A stretch of DNA of 64,000 nucleotides, from the NCBI GenBank assembly GCA_037013495.1, contig CM072810.1, positions 72,648,449 through 72,712,448 of the forward strand, in the 5' to 3' direction. Below the pieces are notes generated by a model that did no database searches, was not told where the DNA came from, and worked only from the letters and a program-made list of their open reading frames with translations. The DNA comes from Hippophae tibetana (taxonomy: Eukaryota > Streptophyta > Magnoliopsida > Rosales > Elaeagnaceae). Position 1 is the first letter of the stretch, and every line of letters begins with the position of its first letter. Shown one piece after another: positions 24,901 through 39,373 of this stretch. The translations under genes and the position numbers were made by a program.

Positions 24901-27900
24901 CCATTTGATATTCCAAATCTATCCCTTGTGAAGGATCATGAGAATCTTTGTATGATCTATAGAATATTTTTTGGATATTGAGACATTTATAATTTTTTTA
25001 AACACACTCTTGGATAGTAACTCAATCGCTCTTATGGTGGCATTGAAAAAACCGGAACCAAAAAATATGGAATAGGTGCGACGAAAATTTTAAACTATCG
25101 GTAGGTCGTGTAAACGGTATAATATGGTTTCAAAAAATAATATGCTTAGGAATGCATGCTCTGATTATAGGAATCTTTACAAGCTTCGATTGGACTTATT
25201 ATATTAAAAGTTTCGACACCCGAGTCAAAAGTAATGGCCGTGTAAAATTGGAACTCTGATTTATCAAATGTTCTTTTTTTAATACTGTAAAAAGTACAAA
25301 CCATCTTCCTTTTCCTACAATTTTTTTTATGAAGAAGAAAGATTGATTGAGCTTAGAAATAAAGATCAAGACTCAGAGACGGAGATTTAAAAAAGAACTA
25401 CGAAATTAAATCCACACACGAAAACAACATCAATAAGTCCCTAAAACCCCAACCTTTTGACGCCTAAAAATAATGATCACTCCCTTTGATGTGTCGAATC
25501 AAGGTATTCCATCGAGAACCCTTGGAAGAAATGTACAAAGCTTGGTAAAAAACATTTTCATCAATTATACTAGTTCTTCCTCCTTCAAAAGGTTGTTGTT
25601 TTCTTATATAAGCAACAAAACCCTAGATGTAATGCAACCTTAGTAGGGATATTTAGTTGTGAAATGTGCTTAATCAATCCGTAAATAATTAAAGCATAAA
25701 AATAGATGTTATTAATAAGACAAATTAAATTCCACAATTCAGAAGAATTAAACAAAATCGCAAAACCTAAGAGGCCCATAATTAAATAAAACAAAAATGT
25801 TTGCTTCCAACATTAATCCTTCCATTTGATATTCCAAATCTATCCCTTGTGAAGGATCATGAGAATCTTTGTATGATCTATAGAATATTTTTTGGATATT
25901 GAGACATTTATAATTTTTTTAAACACACTCTTGGATAGTAACTCAATCGCTCTTATGGTGGCATTGAAAAAACCGGAACCAAAAAATATGGAATAGGTGC
26001 GACGAAAATTTTAAACTATCGGTAGGTCGTGTAAACGGTATAATATGGTTTCAAAAAATAATATGCTTAGGAATGCATGCTCTGATTATAGGAATCTTTA
26101 CAAGCTTCGATTGGACTTATTATATTAAAAGTTTCGACACCCGAGTCAAAAGTAATGGCCGTGTAAAATTGGAACTCTGATTTATCAAATGTTCTTTTTT
26201 TAATACTGTAAAAAGTACAAACCATCTTCCTTTTCCTACAATTTGTTTTATGAAGAAGAAAGATTGATTGAGCTTAGAAATAAAGATCAAGACTCAGAGA
26301 CGGAGATTTAAAAAAGAACTACGAAATTAAATCCACACACGAAAACAACATCAATAAGTCCCTAAAACCCCAACCTTTTGACGCCTAAAAATAATGATCA
26401 CTCCCTTTGATGTGTCGAATCAAGGTATTCCATCGAGAACCCTTGGAAGAAATGTACAAAGCTTGGTAAAAAACATTTTCATCAATTATACTAGTTCTTC
26501 CACCTTCAAAAGGTTGTTGTTTTCTTATATAAGCAACAAAACCCTAGATGTAATGCAACCTTAGTAGGGATATTTAGTTGTGAAATATGCTTAATCAATC
26601 CGTAAATAATTAAAGCATAAAAATAGATGTTATTAATAAGACAAATTAAATTCCACAATTCAGAAGAATTAAACAAAATCGCAAAACCTAAGAGGCGCAT
26701 AATTAAATAAAACAAAAATGTTTGCTTCCAACATTAATCCTTCCATTTGATATTCCAAATCTATCCCTTGTGAAGGATCATGAGAATCTTTGTATGATCT
26801 ATAGAATATTTTTTGGATATTGAGACATTTATAATTTTTTTAAACACACTCTTGGATAGTAACTCAATCGCTCTTATGGTGGCATTGAAAAAACCGGAAC
26901 CAAAAAATATGGAATAGGTGCGACGAAAATTTTAAACTATCGGTAGGTCGTGTAAACGGTATAATATGGTTTCAAAAAATAATATGCTTAGGAATGCATG
27001 CTCTGATTATAGGAATCTTTACAAGCTTCGATTGGACTTATTATATTAAAAGTTTCGACACCCGAGTCAAAAGTAATGGCCGTGTAAAATTGGAACTCTG
27101 ATTTATCAAATGTTCTTTTTTTAATACTGTAAAAAGTACAAACCATCTTCCTTTTCCTACAATTTGTTTTATGAAGAAGAAAGATTGATTGAGCTTAGAA
27201 ATAAAGATCAAGACTCAGAGACGGAGATTTAAAAAAGAACTACGAAATTAAATCCACACACGAAAACAACATCAATAAGTCCCTAAAACCCCAACCTTTT
27301 GACGCCTAAAAATAATGATCACTCCCTTTGATGTGTCGAATCAAGGTATTCCATCGAGAACCCTTGGAAGAAATGTACAAAGCTTGGTAAAAAACATTTT
27401 CATCAATTATACTAGTTCTTCCACCTTCAAAAGGTTGTTGTTTTCTTATATAAGCAACAAAACCCTAGATGTAATGCAACCTTAGTAGGGATATTTAGTT
27501 GTGAAATGTGCTTAATCAATCCGTAAATAATTAAAGCATAAAAATAGATGTTATTAATAAGACAAATTAAATTCCACAATTCAGAAGAATTAAACAAAAT
27601 CGCAAAACCTAAGAGGTCCATAATTAAATAAAACAAAAATGTTTGCTTCCAACATTAATCCTTCCATTTGATATTCCAAATCTATCCCTTGTGAAGGATC
27701 ATGAGAATCTTTGTATGATCTATAGAATATTTTTTGGATATTGAGACATTTATAATTTTTTTAAACACACTCTTGGATAGTAACTCAATCGCTCTTATGG
27801 TGGCATTGAAAAAACCGGAACCAAAAAATATGGAATAGGTGCGACGAAAATTTTAAACTATCGGTAGGTCGTGTAAACGGTATAATATGGTTTCAAAAAA

Positions 27901-28347
27901 TAATATGCTTAGGAATGCATGCTCTGATTATAGGAATCTTTACAAGCTTCGATTGGACTTATTATATTAAAAGTTTCGACACCCGAGTCAAAAGTAATGG
28001 CCGTGTAAAATTGGAACTCTGATTTATCAAATGTTCTTTTTTTAATACTGTAAAAAGTACAAACCATCTTCCTTTTCCTACAATTTGTTTTATGAAGAAG
28101 AAAGATTGATTGAGCTTAGAAATAAAGATCAAGACTCAGAGACGGAGATTTAAAAAAGAACTACGAAATTAAATCCACACACGAAAACAACATCAATAAG
28201 TCCCTAAAACCCCAACCTTTTGACGCCTAAAAATAATGATCACTCCCTTTGATGTGTCGAATCAAGGTATTCCATCGAGAACCCTTGGAAGAAATGTACA
28301 AAGCTTGGTAAAAAACATTTTCATCAATTATACTAGTTCTTCCACCT
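21901..28347. repeat. A-variant block, seven 921-bp units in an alternating pattern
   Basis: All seven are type A but alternate between two variants of the site II position. The ggtccata variant is at 21901, 23743 and 27427. The ggcgcata variant is at 22822, 24664 and 26506 and also carries gaaatatgctt. The unit at 25585 keeps the plain ggcccata. Two of the ggcgcata units (22822 and 24664) are also followed by caattttttttatg. This gives an imperfect 1842-bp dimer within the A family. Confidence 0.92.
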
Positions 28348-30185
28348 TCAAAAGGTTGTTGTTTTCTTATATAAGCAACAAAACCCTAGATGTAATGCAA
28401 CCTTAGTAGGGATATTTAGTTGTGAAATGTGCTTAATAAATCCGTAAATAATTAAAGCATTAAAATACATGTTATAAATAAGACAAATTAAATTCCACAA
28501 TTCAGAAGAAACAAAATCGAAAAACCTAAGAGGCCCATAATTAAATAAAACAAAAATGTTTGCTTCCAACATTAATCCTTCCATTTGATATTCCAAATCT
28601 ATCCATTGTGAAGGATCATGAGAATCTTTGTATGATCTATAGAATATTTTTTGGATATTGAGACATTTATAATTTTTTTAAACACACTCTTGGATAGTAA
28701 CTCCATCGCTCTTACGGTGGCATTGAAAAAACCGGAAGCAAAGAAAATGGAATAGGTGCGACGAAAATTTTAAACTATCGGTAGGTCATGTAAACGGTAT
28801 AATATGGTTTCAAAAAATAATATGCTTAGGAATGCATGCTCTGATTATAGGAATCTTTACAAGCTTCGATTGGACTTATTATATTAAAAGTTTCGACACC
28901 CGAGTCAAAAGTAATAGCCGTGTAAAATTGCAACTCTGATTTATCAAATGTTCTTTTTTTAATATTGTAAAAAGTACAAACCATCTTCCTTTTCCTACAA
29001 TTTGTTTTATGAAGAAGAATGACTGATTGAGCTTAGAAATAAAGATCAAGACTCTGAGACGGAGATTTAAAAAAGAACTACGAAATTAAATCCACACACG
29101 AAAACAACATCAATAAGTCCCTAAAACCCCAACCTTTTGACGCCTAAAAATAATGATCACTCCCTTTGATGTGTCGAATCAAGGTATTCCATCGAGAACC
29201 CTTGGAAGAAATGTACAAAGCTTGGTAAAAAACATTTTCATCAATTATACTAGTTCTTCCTCCTTCAAAAGGTTGTTGTTTTCTTATATAAGCAACAAAA
29301 CCCTAGATGTAATGCAACCTTAGTAGGGATATTTAGTTGTGAAATGTGCTTAATCAATCCGTAAATAATTAAAGCATAAAAATAGATGTTATTAATAAGA
29401 CAAATTAAATTCAACAATTCAGAAGAATTAAACAAAATCGAAAAACCTAAGAGGCCCATAATTAAATAAAACAAAAATGTTTGCTTCCAACATTAATCCT
29501 TCCATTTGATATTCCAAATCTATCCATTGTGAAGGATCATGAGAATCTTTGTATGATATATAGAATATTTTTTGGATATTGAGACATTTATAATTTTTTT
29601 AAACACACTCTTGGATAGTAACTCAATCGCTCTTACGGTGGCATTGAAAAAACCGGAAGCAAAGAAAATTGAATAGGTGGACGAAAATTTTTAAACTATC
29701 GGTCGGTCATGTAAACGGTATAATATGGTTTCAAAAAATAATATGCTTAGGAATGCATGCTCTGATTATAGGAATCTTTACAAGCTTCGATTGGACTTAT
29801 TATATTAAAAGTTTCGACACCCGAGTCAAAAGTAATAGCCGTGTAAAATTGCAACTCTGATTTATCAAATGTTCTTTTTTTAATATTGTAAAAAGTACAA
29901 ACCATCTTCCTTTTCCTACAATTTGTTTTATGAAGAAGAATGATTGATTGAGCTTAGAAATAAAGATCAAGACTCAGAGACGGAGATTTAAAAAAGAACT
30001 ACGAAATTAAATCCACACACGAAAACAACATCAATAAGTCCCTAAAACCCCAACCTTTTGACGCCTAAAAATAATGATCACTCCCTTTGATGTGTCGAAT
30101 CAAGGTATTCCATCGAGAACCCTTGGAAGAAATGTACAAAGCTTGGTAAAAAACATTTTCATCAATTATACTAGTTCTTCCTCCT
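28348..30185. repeat. B-C satellite dimer, 1838 bp
   Basis: The B unit at 28348 has cttaataaatccg as a private change and gactctgagacgg shared with the D unit at 20984. The C unit at 29265 carries ttgaataggtgg, as do the C units at 16387 and 18225. The dimer leads directly into a D unit, repeating the C-D-A order seen at 20.1-21.9 kb. Confidence 0.9.
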
Positions 30186-31101
30186 TCAAACGGTTATTGT
30201 TTTCTTATATAAGCAACAAAACCCTAGATGTAATGCAACCTTAATAGGGATATTTAGTTGTGAAATGTGCTTAATCAATCCGTAAATAATTAAAGCATAA
30301 AAATAGATGTTATAAATAAGACAAATTAAATTCCACAATTCAGAAGAAACAAAATCGAAAAACCTAAGAGGCCCATAATTAAATAAAACAAAAATGTTTG
30401 CTTCCAACATTAATCCTTCCATTTGATATTCCAAATCTATCCATTGTGAAGGATCATGAGAATCTTTGTATGATATATAGAATATTTTTTGGATATTGAG
30501 ACATTTATTTTTTTTTAAACACACTCTTGGATAGTAACTCAATCGCTCTTACGGTGGCATTGAAAAAACCGGAAGCAAAGAAAATGGAATAGGTGCGACG
30601 AAAATTTTAAACTATCGGTAGGTCATGTAAACGGTATAATATGGTTTCAAAAAATAATATGCTTAGGAATGCATGCTCTGATTATAGGAATCTTTACAAG
30701 CTTCGATTGGACTTATTATATTAAAAGTTTCGACACCCGAGTCAAATGTAATAGCCGTGTAAAATTGCAACTCTGATTTATCAAATGTTCTTTTTTTAAT
30801 ATTGTAAAAAGTACAAACCATCTTCCTTTTCCTACAATTTGTTTTATGAAGAAGAAAGATTGATTGAGCTTAGAAATAAAGATCAAGACTCAGAGACGGA
30901 GATTTAAAAAAGAACTACGAAATTAAATCCACACACGAAAACAACATCAATAAGTCCCTAAAACCCCAACCTTTTGACGCCTAAAAATAATGATCACTCC
31001 CTTTGATGTGTCGAATCAAGGTATTCCATCGAGAACCCTTGGAAGAAATGTACAAAGCTTGGTAAAAAACATTTTCATCAATTATACTAGTTCTTCCTCC
31101 T
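30186..31101. repeat. D-type satellite unit, 916-bp variant
   Basis: This is a D unit in which the usual catttataa plus seven T is replaced by catttat plus eight T and aaacac (near 30503-30520), a net loss of one base. The change opens a 118-codon minus-strand frame at 30186-30542 by removing a frame break. The same rare change is in the D unit at 38458, exactly 8272 bp away, so these two are copies of one event. Confidence 0.92.
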
Positions 31102-32022
31102 TCAAAAGGTTGTTGTTTTCTTATATAAGCAACAAAACCCTAGATGTAATGCAACCTTAGTAGGGATATTTAGTTGTGAAATGTGCTTAATCAATCCGTA
31201 AATAATTAAAGCATAAAAATAGATGTTATTAATAAGACAAATTAAATTCCACAATTCAGAAGAATTAAACAAAATCGCAAAACCTAAGAGGCCCATAATT
31301 AAATAAAACAAAAATGTTTGCTTCCAACATTAATCCTTCCATTTGATATTCCAAATCTATCCCTTGTGAAGGATCATGAGAATCTTTGTATGATCTATAG
31401 AATATTTTTTGGATATTGAGACATTTATAATTTTTTTAAACACACTCTTGGATAGTAACTCAATCGCTCTTATGGTGGCATTGAAAAAACCGGAACCAAA
31501 AAATATGGAATAGGTGCGACGAAAATTTTAAACTATCGGTAGGTCGTGTAAACGGTATAATATGGTTTCAAAAAATAATATGCTTAGGAATGCATGCTCT
31601 GATTATAGGAATCTTTACAAGCTTCGATTGGACTTATTATATTAAAAGTTTCGACACCCGAGTCAAAAGTAATAGCCGTGTAAAATTGCAACTCTGATTT
31701 ATCAAATGTTCTTTTTTTAATATTGTAAAAAGTACAAACCATCTTCCTTTTCCTACAATTTGTTTTATGAAGAAGAATGACTGATTGAGCTTAGAAATAA
31801 AGATCAAGACTCAGAGACGGAGATTTAAAAAAGAACTACGAAATTAAATCCACACACGAAAACAACATCAATAAGTCCCTAAAACCCCAACCTTTTGACG
31901 CCTAAAAATAATGATCACTCCCTTTGATGTGTCGAATCAAGGTATTCCATCGAGAACCCTTGGAAGAAATGTACAAAGCTTGGTAAAAAACATTTTCATC
32001 AATTATACTAGTTCTTCCTCCT
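31102..32022. repeat. Chimeric A/B satellite unit, 921 bp
   Basis: The unit has A markers up to ggtcgtgtaaac (diagnostic base 31546). It then has aatagccgtg (diagnostic base 31674), ttgcaac, aatattg and gaatgactgattg, which are B markers. The switch lies in the 128 bp between. The chimeric unit at 4426-5346 switches in the same interval (4870-4998). Confidence 0.88.
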
Positions 32023-35000
32023 TCAAAAGGTTGTTGTTTTCTTATATAAGCAACAAAACCCTAGATGTAATGCAACCTTAGTAGGGATATTTAGTTGTGA
32101 AATGTGCTTAATCAATCCGTAAATAATTAAAGCATAAAAATAGATGTTATTAATAAGACAAATTAAATTCAACAATTCAGAAGAATTAAACAAAATCGAA
32201 AAACCTAAGAGGCCCATAATTAAATAAAACAAAAATGTTTGCTTCCAACATTAATCCTTCCATTTGATATTCCAAATCTATCCATTGTGAAGGATCATGA
32301 GAATCTTTGTATGATATATAGAATATTTTTTGGATATTGAGACATTTATAATTTTTTTAAACACACTCTTGGATAGTAACTCAATCGCTCTTACGGTGGC
32401 ATTGAAAAAACCGGAAGCAAAGAAAATGGAATAGGTGGACGAAAATTTTTAAACTATCGGTCGGTCATGTAAACGGTATAATATGGTTTCAAAAAATAAT
32501 ATGCTTAGGAATGCATGCTCTGATTATAGGAATCTTTACAAGCTTCGATTGGACTTATTATATTAAAAGTTTCGACACCCGAGTCAAAAGTAATAGCCGT
32601 GTAAAATTGCAACTCTGATTTATCAAATGTTCTTTTTTTAATATTTTAAAAAGTACAAACCATCTTCCTTTTCCTACAATTTGTTTTATGAAGAAGAATG
32701 ATTGATTGAGCTTAGAAATAAAGATCAAGACTCAGAGACGGAGATTTAAAAAAGAACTACGAAATTAAATCCACACACGAAAACAACATCAATAAGTCCC
32801 TAAAACCCCAACCTTTTGACGCCTAAAAATAATGATCACTCCCTTTGATGTGTCGAATCAAGGTATTCCATCGAGAACCCTTGGAAGAAATGTACAAAGC
32901 TTGGTAAAAAACATTTTCATCAATTATACTAGTTCTTCCACCTTCAAAAGGTTGTTGTTTTCTTATATAAGCAACAAAACCCTAGATGTAATGCAACCTT
33001 AGTAGGGATATTTAGTTGTGAAATGTGCTTAATCAATCCGTAAATAATTAAAGCATTAAAATACATGTTATAAATAAGACAAATTAAATTCCACAATTCA
33101 GAAGAAACAAAATCGAAAAACCTAAGAGGCCCATAATTAAATAAAACAAAAATGTTTGCTTCCAACATTAATCCTTCCATTTGATATTCCAAATCTATCC
33201 ATTGTGAAGGATCATGAGAATCTTTGTATGATCTATAGAATATTTTTTGGATATTGAGACATTTATAATTTTTTTAAACACACTCTTGGATAGTAACTCC
33301 ATCGCTCTTACGGTGGCATTGAAAAAACCGGAAGCAAAGAAAATGGAATAGGTGCGACGAAAATTTTAAACTATCGGTAGGTCATGTAAACGGTATAATA
33401 TGGTTTCAAAAAATAATATGCTTAGGAATGCATGCTCTGATTATAGGAATCTTTACAAGCTTCGATTGGACTTATTATATTAAAAGTTTCGACACCCGAG
33501 TCAAAAGTAATAGCCGTGTAAAATTGCAACTCTGATTTATCAAATGTTCTTTTTTTAATATTGTAAAAAGTACAAACCATCTTCCTTTTCCTACAATTTG
33601 TTTTATGAAGAAGAATGACTGATTGAGCTTAGAAATAAAGATCAAGACTCAGAGACGGAGATTTAAAAAAGAACTACGAAATTAAATCCACACACGAAAA
33701 CAACATCAATAAGTCCCTAAAACCCCAACCTTTTGACGCCTAAAAATAATGATCACTCCCTTTGATGTGTCGAATCAAGGTATTCCATCGAGAACCCTTG
33801 GAAGAAATGTACAAAGCTTGGTAAAAAACATTTTCATCAATTATACTAGTTCTTCCTCCTTCAAAAGGTTGTTGTTTTCTTATATAAGCAACAAAACCCT
33901 AGATGTAATGCAACCTTAGTAGGGATATTTAGTTGTGAAATGTGCTTAATCAATCCGTAAATAATTAAAGCATAAAAATAGATGTTATTAATAAGACAAA
34001 TTAAATTCAACAATTCAGAAGAATTAAACAAAATCGAAAAACCTAAGAGGCCCATAATTAAATAAAACAAAAATGTTTGCTTCCAACATTAATCCTTCCA
34101 TTTGATATTCCAAATCTATCCATTGTGAAGGATCATGAGAATCTTTGTATGATATATAGAATATTTTTTGGATATTGAGACATTTATAATTTTTTTAAAC
34201 ACACTCTTGGATAGTAACTCAATCGCTCTTACGGTGGCATTGAAAAAACCGGAAGCAAAGAAAATGGAATAGGTGGACGAAAATTTTTAAACTATCGGTC
34301 GGTCATGTAAACGGTATAATATGGTTTCAAAAAATAATATGCTTAGGAATGCATGCTCTGATTATAGGAATCTTTACAAGCTTCGATTGGACTTATTATA
34401 TTAAAAGTTTCGACACCCGAGTCAAAAGTAATAGCCGTGTAAAATTGCAACTCTGATTTATCAAATGTTCTTTTTTTAATATTGTAAAAAGTACAAACCA
34501 TCTTCCTTTTCCTACAATTTGTTTTATGAAGAAGAATGATTGATTGAGCTTAGAAATAAAGATCAAGACTCAGAGACGGAGATTTAAAAAAGAACTACGA
34601 AATTAAATCCACACACGAAAACAACATCAATAAGTCCCTAAAACCCCAACCTTTTGACGCCTAAAAATAATGATCACTCCCTTTGATGTGTCGAATCAAG
34701 GTATTCCATCGAGAACCCTTGGAAGAAATGTACAAAGCTTGGTAAAAAACATTTTCATCAATTATACTAGTTCTTCCACCTTCAAAAGGTTGTTGTTTTC
34801 TTATATAAGCAACAAAACCCTAGATGTAATGCAACCTTAGTAGGGATATTTAGTTGTGAAATGTGCTTAATCAATCCGTAAATAATTAAAGCATTAAAAT
34901 ACATGTTATAAATAAGACAAATTAAATTCCACAATTCAGAAGAAACAAAATCGAAAAACCTAAGAGGCCCATAATTAAATAAAACAAAAATGTTTGCTTC

Positions 35001-38000
35001 CAACATTAATCCTTCCATTTGATATTCCAAATCTATCCATTGTGAAGGATCATGAGAATCTTTGTATGATCTATAGAATATTTTTTGGATATTGAGACAT
35101 TTATAATTTTTTTAAACACACTCTTGGATAGTAACTCCATCGCTCTTACGGTGGCATTGAAAAAACCGGAAGCAAAGAAAATGGAATAGGTGCGACGAAA
35201 ATTTTAAACTATCGGTAGGTCATGTAAACGGTATAATATGGTTTCAAAAAATAATATGCTTAGGAATGCATGCTCTGATTATAGGAATCTTTACAAGCTT
35301 CGATTGGACTTATTATATTAAAAGTTTCGACACCCGAGTCAAAAGTAATAGCCGTGTAAAATTGCAACTCTGATTTATCAAATGTTCTTTTTTTAATATT
35401 GTAAAAAGTACAAACCATCTTCCTTTTCCTACAATTTGTTTTATGAAGAAGAATGACTGATTGAGCTTAGAAATAAAGATCAAGACTCAGAGACGGAGAT
35501 TTAAAAAAGAACTACGAAATTAAATCCACACACGAAAACAACATCAATAAGTCCCTAAAACCCCAACCTTTTGACGCCTAAAAATAATGATCACTCCCTT
35601 TGATGTGTCGAATCAAGGTATTCCATCGAGAACCCTTGGAAGAAATGTACAAAGCTTGGTAAAAAACATTTTCATCAATTATACTAGTTCTTCCTCCTTC
35701 AAAAGGTTGTTGTTTTCTTATATAAGCAACAAAACCCTAGATGTAATGCAACCTTAGTAGGGATATTTAGTTGTGAAATGTGCTTAATCAATCCGTAAAT
35801 AATTAAAGCATAAAAATAGATGTTATTAATAAGACAAATTAAATTCAACAATTCAGAAGAATTAAACAAAATCGAAAAACCTAAGAGGCCCATAATTAAA
35901 TAAAACAAAAATGTTTGCTTCCAACATTAATCCTTCCATTTGATATTCCAAATCTATCCATTGTGAAGGATCATGAGAATCTTTGTATGATATATAGAAT
36001 ATTTTTTGGATATTGAGACATTTATAATTTTTTTAAACACACTCTTGGATAGTAACTCAATCGCTCTTACGGTGGCATTGAAAAAACCGGAAGCAAAGAA
36101 AATGGAATAGGTGGACGAAAATTTTTAAACTATCGGTCGGTCATGTAAACGGTATAATATGGTTTCAAAAAATAATATGCTTAGGAATGCATGCTCTGAT
36201 TATAGGAATCTTTACAAGCTTCGATTGGACTTATTATATTAAAAGTTTCGACACCCGAGTCAAAAGTAATAGCCGTGTAAAATTGCAACTCTGATTTATC
36301 AAATGTTCTTTTTTTAATATTGTAAAAAGTACAAACCATCTTCCTTTTCCTACAATTTGTTTTATGAAGAAGAATGATTGATTGAGCTTAGAAATAAAGA
36401 TCAAGACTCAGAGACGGAGATTTAAAAAAGAACTACGAAATTAAATCCACACACGAAAACAACATCAATAAGTCCCTAAAACCCCAACCTTTTGACGCCT
36501 AAAAATAATGATCACTCCCTTTGATGTGTCGAATCAAGGTATTCCATCGAGAACCCTTGGAAGAAATGTACAAAGCTTGGTAAAAAACATTTTCATCAAT
36601 TATACTAGTTCTTCCACCTTCAAAAGGTTGTTGTTTTCTTATATAAGCAACAAAACCCTAGATGTAATGCAACCTTAGTAGGGATATTTAGTTGTGAAAT
36701 GTGCTTAATTAATCCGTAAATAATTAAAGCATTAAAATACATGTTATAAATAAGACAAATTAAATTCCACAATTCAGAAGAAACAAAATCGAAAAACCTA
36801 AGAGGCCCATAATTAAATAAAACAAAAATGTTTGCTTCCAACATTAATCCTTCCATTTGATATTCCAAATCTATCCATTGTGAAGGATCATGAGAATCTT
36901 TGTATGATCTATAGAATATTTTTTGGATATTGAGACATTTATAATTTTTTTAAACACACTCTTGGATAGTAACTCCATCGCTCTTACGGTGGCATTGAAA
37001 AAACCGGAAGCAAAGAAAACGGAATAGGTGCGACGAAAATTTTAAACTATCGGTAGGTCATGTAAACGGTATAATATGGTTTCAAAAAATAATATGCTTA
37101 GGAATGCATGCTCTGATTATAGGAATCTTTACAAGCTTCGATTGGACTTATTATATTAAAAGTTTCGACACCCGAGTCAAAAGTAATAGCCGTGTAAAAT
37201 TGCAACTCTGATTTATCAAATGTTCTTTTTTTAATATTGTAAAAAGTACAAACCATCTTCCTTTTCCTACAATTTGTTTTATGAAGAAGAATGACTGATT
37301 GAGCTTAGAAATAAAGATCAAGACTCAGAGACGGAGATTTAAAAAAGAACTACGAAATTAAATCCACACACGAAAACAACATCAATAAGTCCCTAAAACC
37401 CCAACCTTTTGACGCCTAAAAATAATGATCACTCCCTTTGATGTGTCGAATCAAGGTATTCCATCGAGAACCCTTGGAAGAAATGTACAAAGCTTGGTAA
37501 AAAACATTTTCATCAATTATACTAGTTCTTCCTCCTTCAAAAGGTTGTTGTTTTCTTATATAAGCAACAAAACCCTAGATGTAATGCAACCTTAGTAGGG
37601 ATATTTAGTTGTGAAATGTGCTTAATCAATCCGTAAATAATTAAAGCATAAAAATAGATGTTATTAATAAGACAAATTAAATTCAACAATTCAGAAGAAT
37701 TAAACAAAATCGAAAAACCTAAGAGGCCCATAATTAAATAAAACAAAAATGTTTGCTTCCAACATTAATCCTTCCATTTGATATTCCAAATCTATCCATT
37801 GTGAAGGATCATGAGAATCTTTGTATGATATATAGAATATTTTTTGGATATTGAGACATTTATAATTTTTTTAAACACACTCTTGGATAGTAACTCAATC
37901 GCTCTTACGGTGGCATTGAAAAAACCGGAAGCAAAGAAAATGGAATAGGTGGACGAAAATTTTTAAACTATCGGTCGGTCATGTAAACGGTATAATATGG

Positions 38001-38457
38001 TTTCAAAAAATAATATGCTTAGGAATGCATGCTCTGATTATAGGAATCTTTACAAGCTTCGATTGGACTTATTATATTAAAAGTTTCGACACCCGAGTCA
38101 AAAGTAATAGCCGTGTAAAATTGCAACTCTGATTTATCAAATGTTCTTTTTTTAATATTGTAAAAAGTACAAACCATCTTCCTTTTCCTACAATTTGTTT
38201 TATGAAGAAGAATGATTGATTGAGCTTAGAAATAAAGATCAAGACTCAGAGACGGAGATTTAAAAAAGAACTACGAAATTAAATCCACACACGAAAACAA
38301 CATCAATAAGTCCCTAAAACCCCAACCTTTTGACGCCTAAAAATAATGATCACTCCCTTTGATGTGTCGAATCAAGGTATTCCATCGAGAACCCTTGGAA
38401 GAAATGTACAAAGCTTGGTAAAAAACATTTTCATCAATTATACTAGTTCTTCCTCCT
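32023..38457. repeat. Higher-order repeat: C followed by three B-C dimers
   Basis: Units are C (32023), B (32944), C (33861), B (34782), C (35699), B (36620), C (37537), a perfectly alternating run with 1838-bp dimer period. All C units here keep tggaataggtgg. Private changes include atattttaaaaag near 32645, cttaattaatccg near 36709 and gaaaacggaatagg near 37019. The block again terminates in a D unit. Confidence 0.93.
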
Positions 38458-39373
38458 TCAAACGGTTATTGTTTTCTTATATAAGCAACAAAACCCTAGA
38501 TGTAATGCAACCTTAATAGGGATATTTAGTTGTGAAATGTGCTTAATCAATCCGTAAATAATTAAAGCATAAAAATAGATGTTATAAATAAGACAAATTA
38601 AATTCCACAATTCAGAAGAAACAAAATCGAAAAACCTAAGAGGCCCATAATTAAATAAAACAAAAATGTTTGCTTCCAACATTAATCCTTCCATTTGATA
38701 TTCCAAATCTATCCATTGTGAAGGATCATGAGAATCTTTGTATGATATATAGAATATTTTTTGGATATTGAGACATTTATTTTTTTTTAAACACACTCTT
38801 GGATAGTAACTCAATCGCTCTTACGGTGGCATTGAAAAAACCGGAAGCAAAGAAAATGGAATAGGTGCGACGAAAATTTTAAACTATCGGTAGGTCATGT
38901 AAACGGTATAATATGGTTTCAAAAAATAATATGCTTAGGAATGCATGCTCTGATTATAGGAATCTTTACAAGCTTCGATTGGACTTATTATATTAAAAGT
39001 TTCGACACCCGAGTCAAATGTAATAGCCGTGTAAAATTGCAACTCTGATTTATCAAATGTTCTTTTTTTAATATTGTAAAAAGTACAAACCATCTTCCTT
39101 TTCCTACAATTTGTTTTATGAAGAAGAAAGATTGATTGAGCTTAGAAATAAAGATCAAGACTCAGAGACGGAGATTTAAAAAAGAACTACGAAATTAAAT
39201 CCACACACGAAAACAACATCAATAAGTCCCTAAAACCCCAACCTTTTGACGCCTAAAAATAATGATCACTCCCTTTGATGTGTCGAATCAAGGTATTCCA
39301 TCGAGAACCCTTGGAAGAAATGTACAAAGCTTGGTAAAAAACATTTTCATCAATTATACTAGTTCTTCCTCCT
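38458..39373. repeat. D-type satellite unit, 916-bp variant, second copy
   Basis: It matches the D unit at 30186, including the eight-T run after catttat and the 118-codon minus-strand frame at 38458-38814. The neighbours also match at the type level (C on the left, A on the right). This supports duplication of a nine-unit segment of 8272 bp. Confidence 0.92.
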
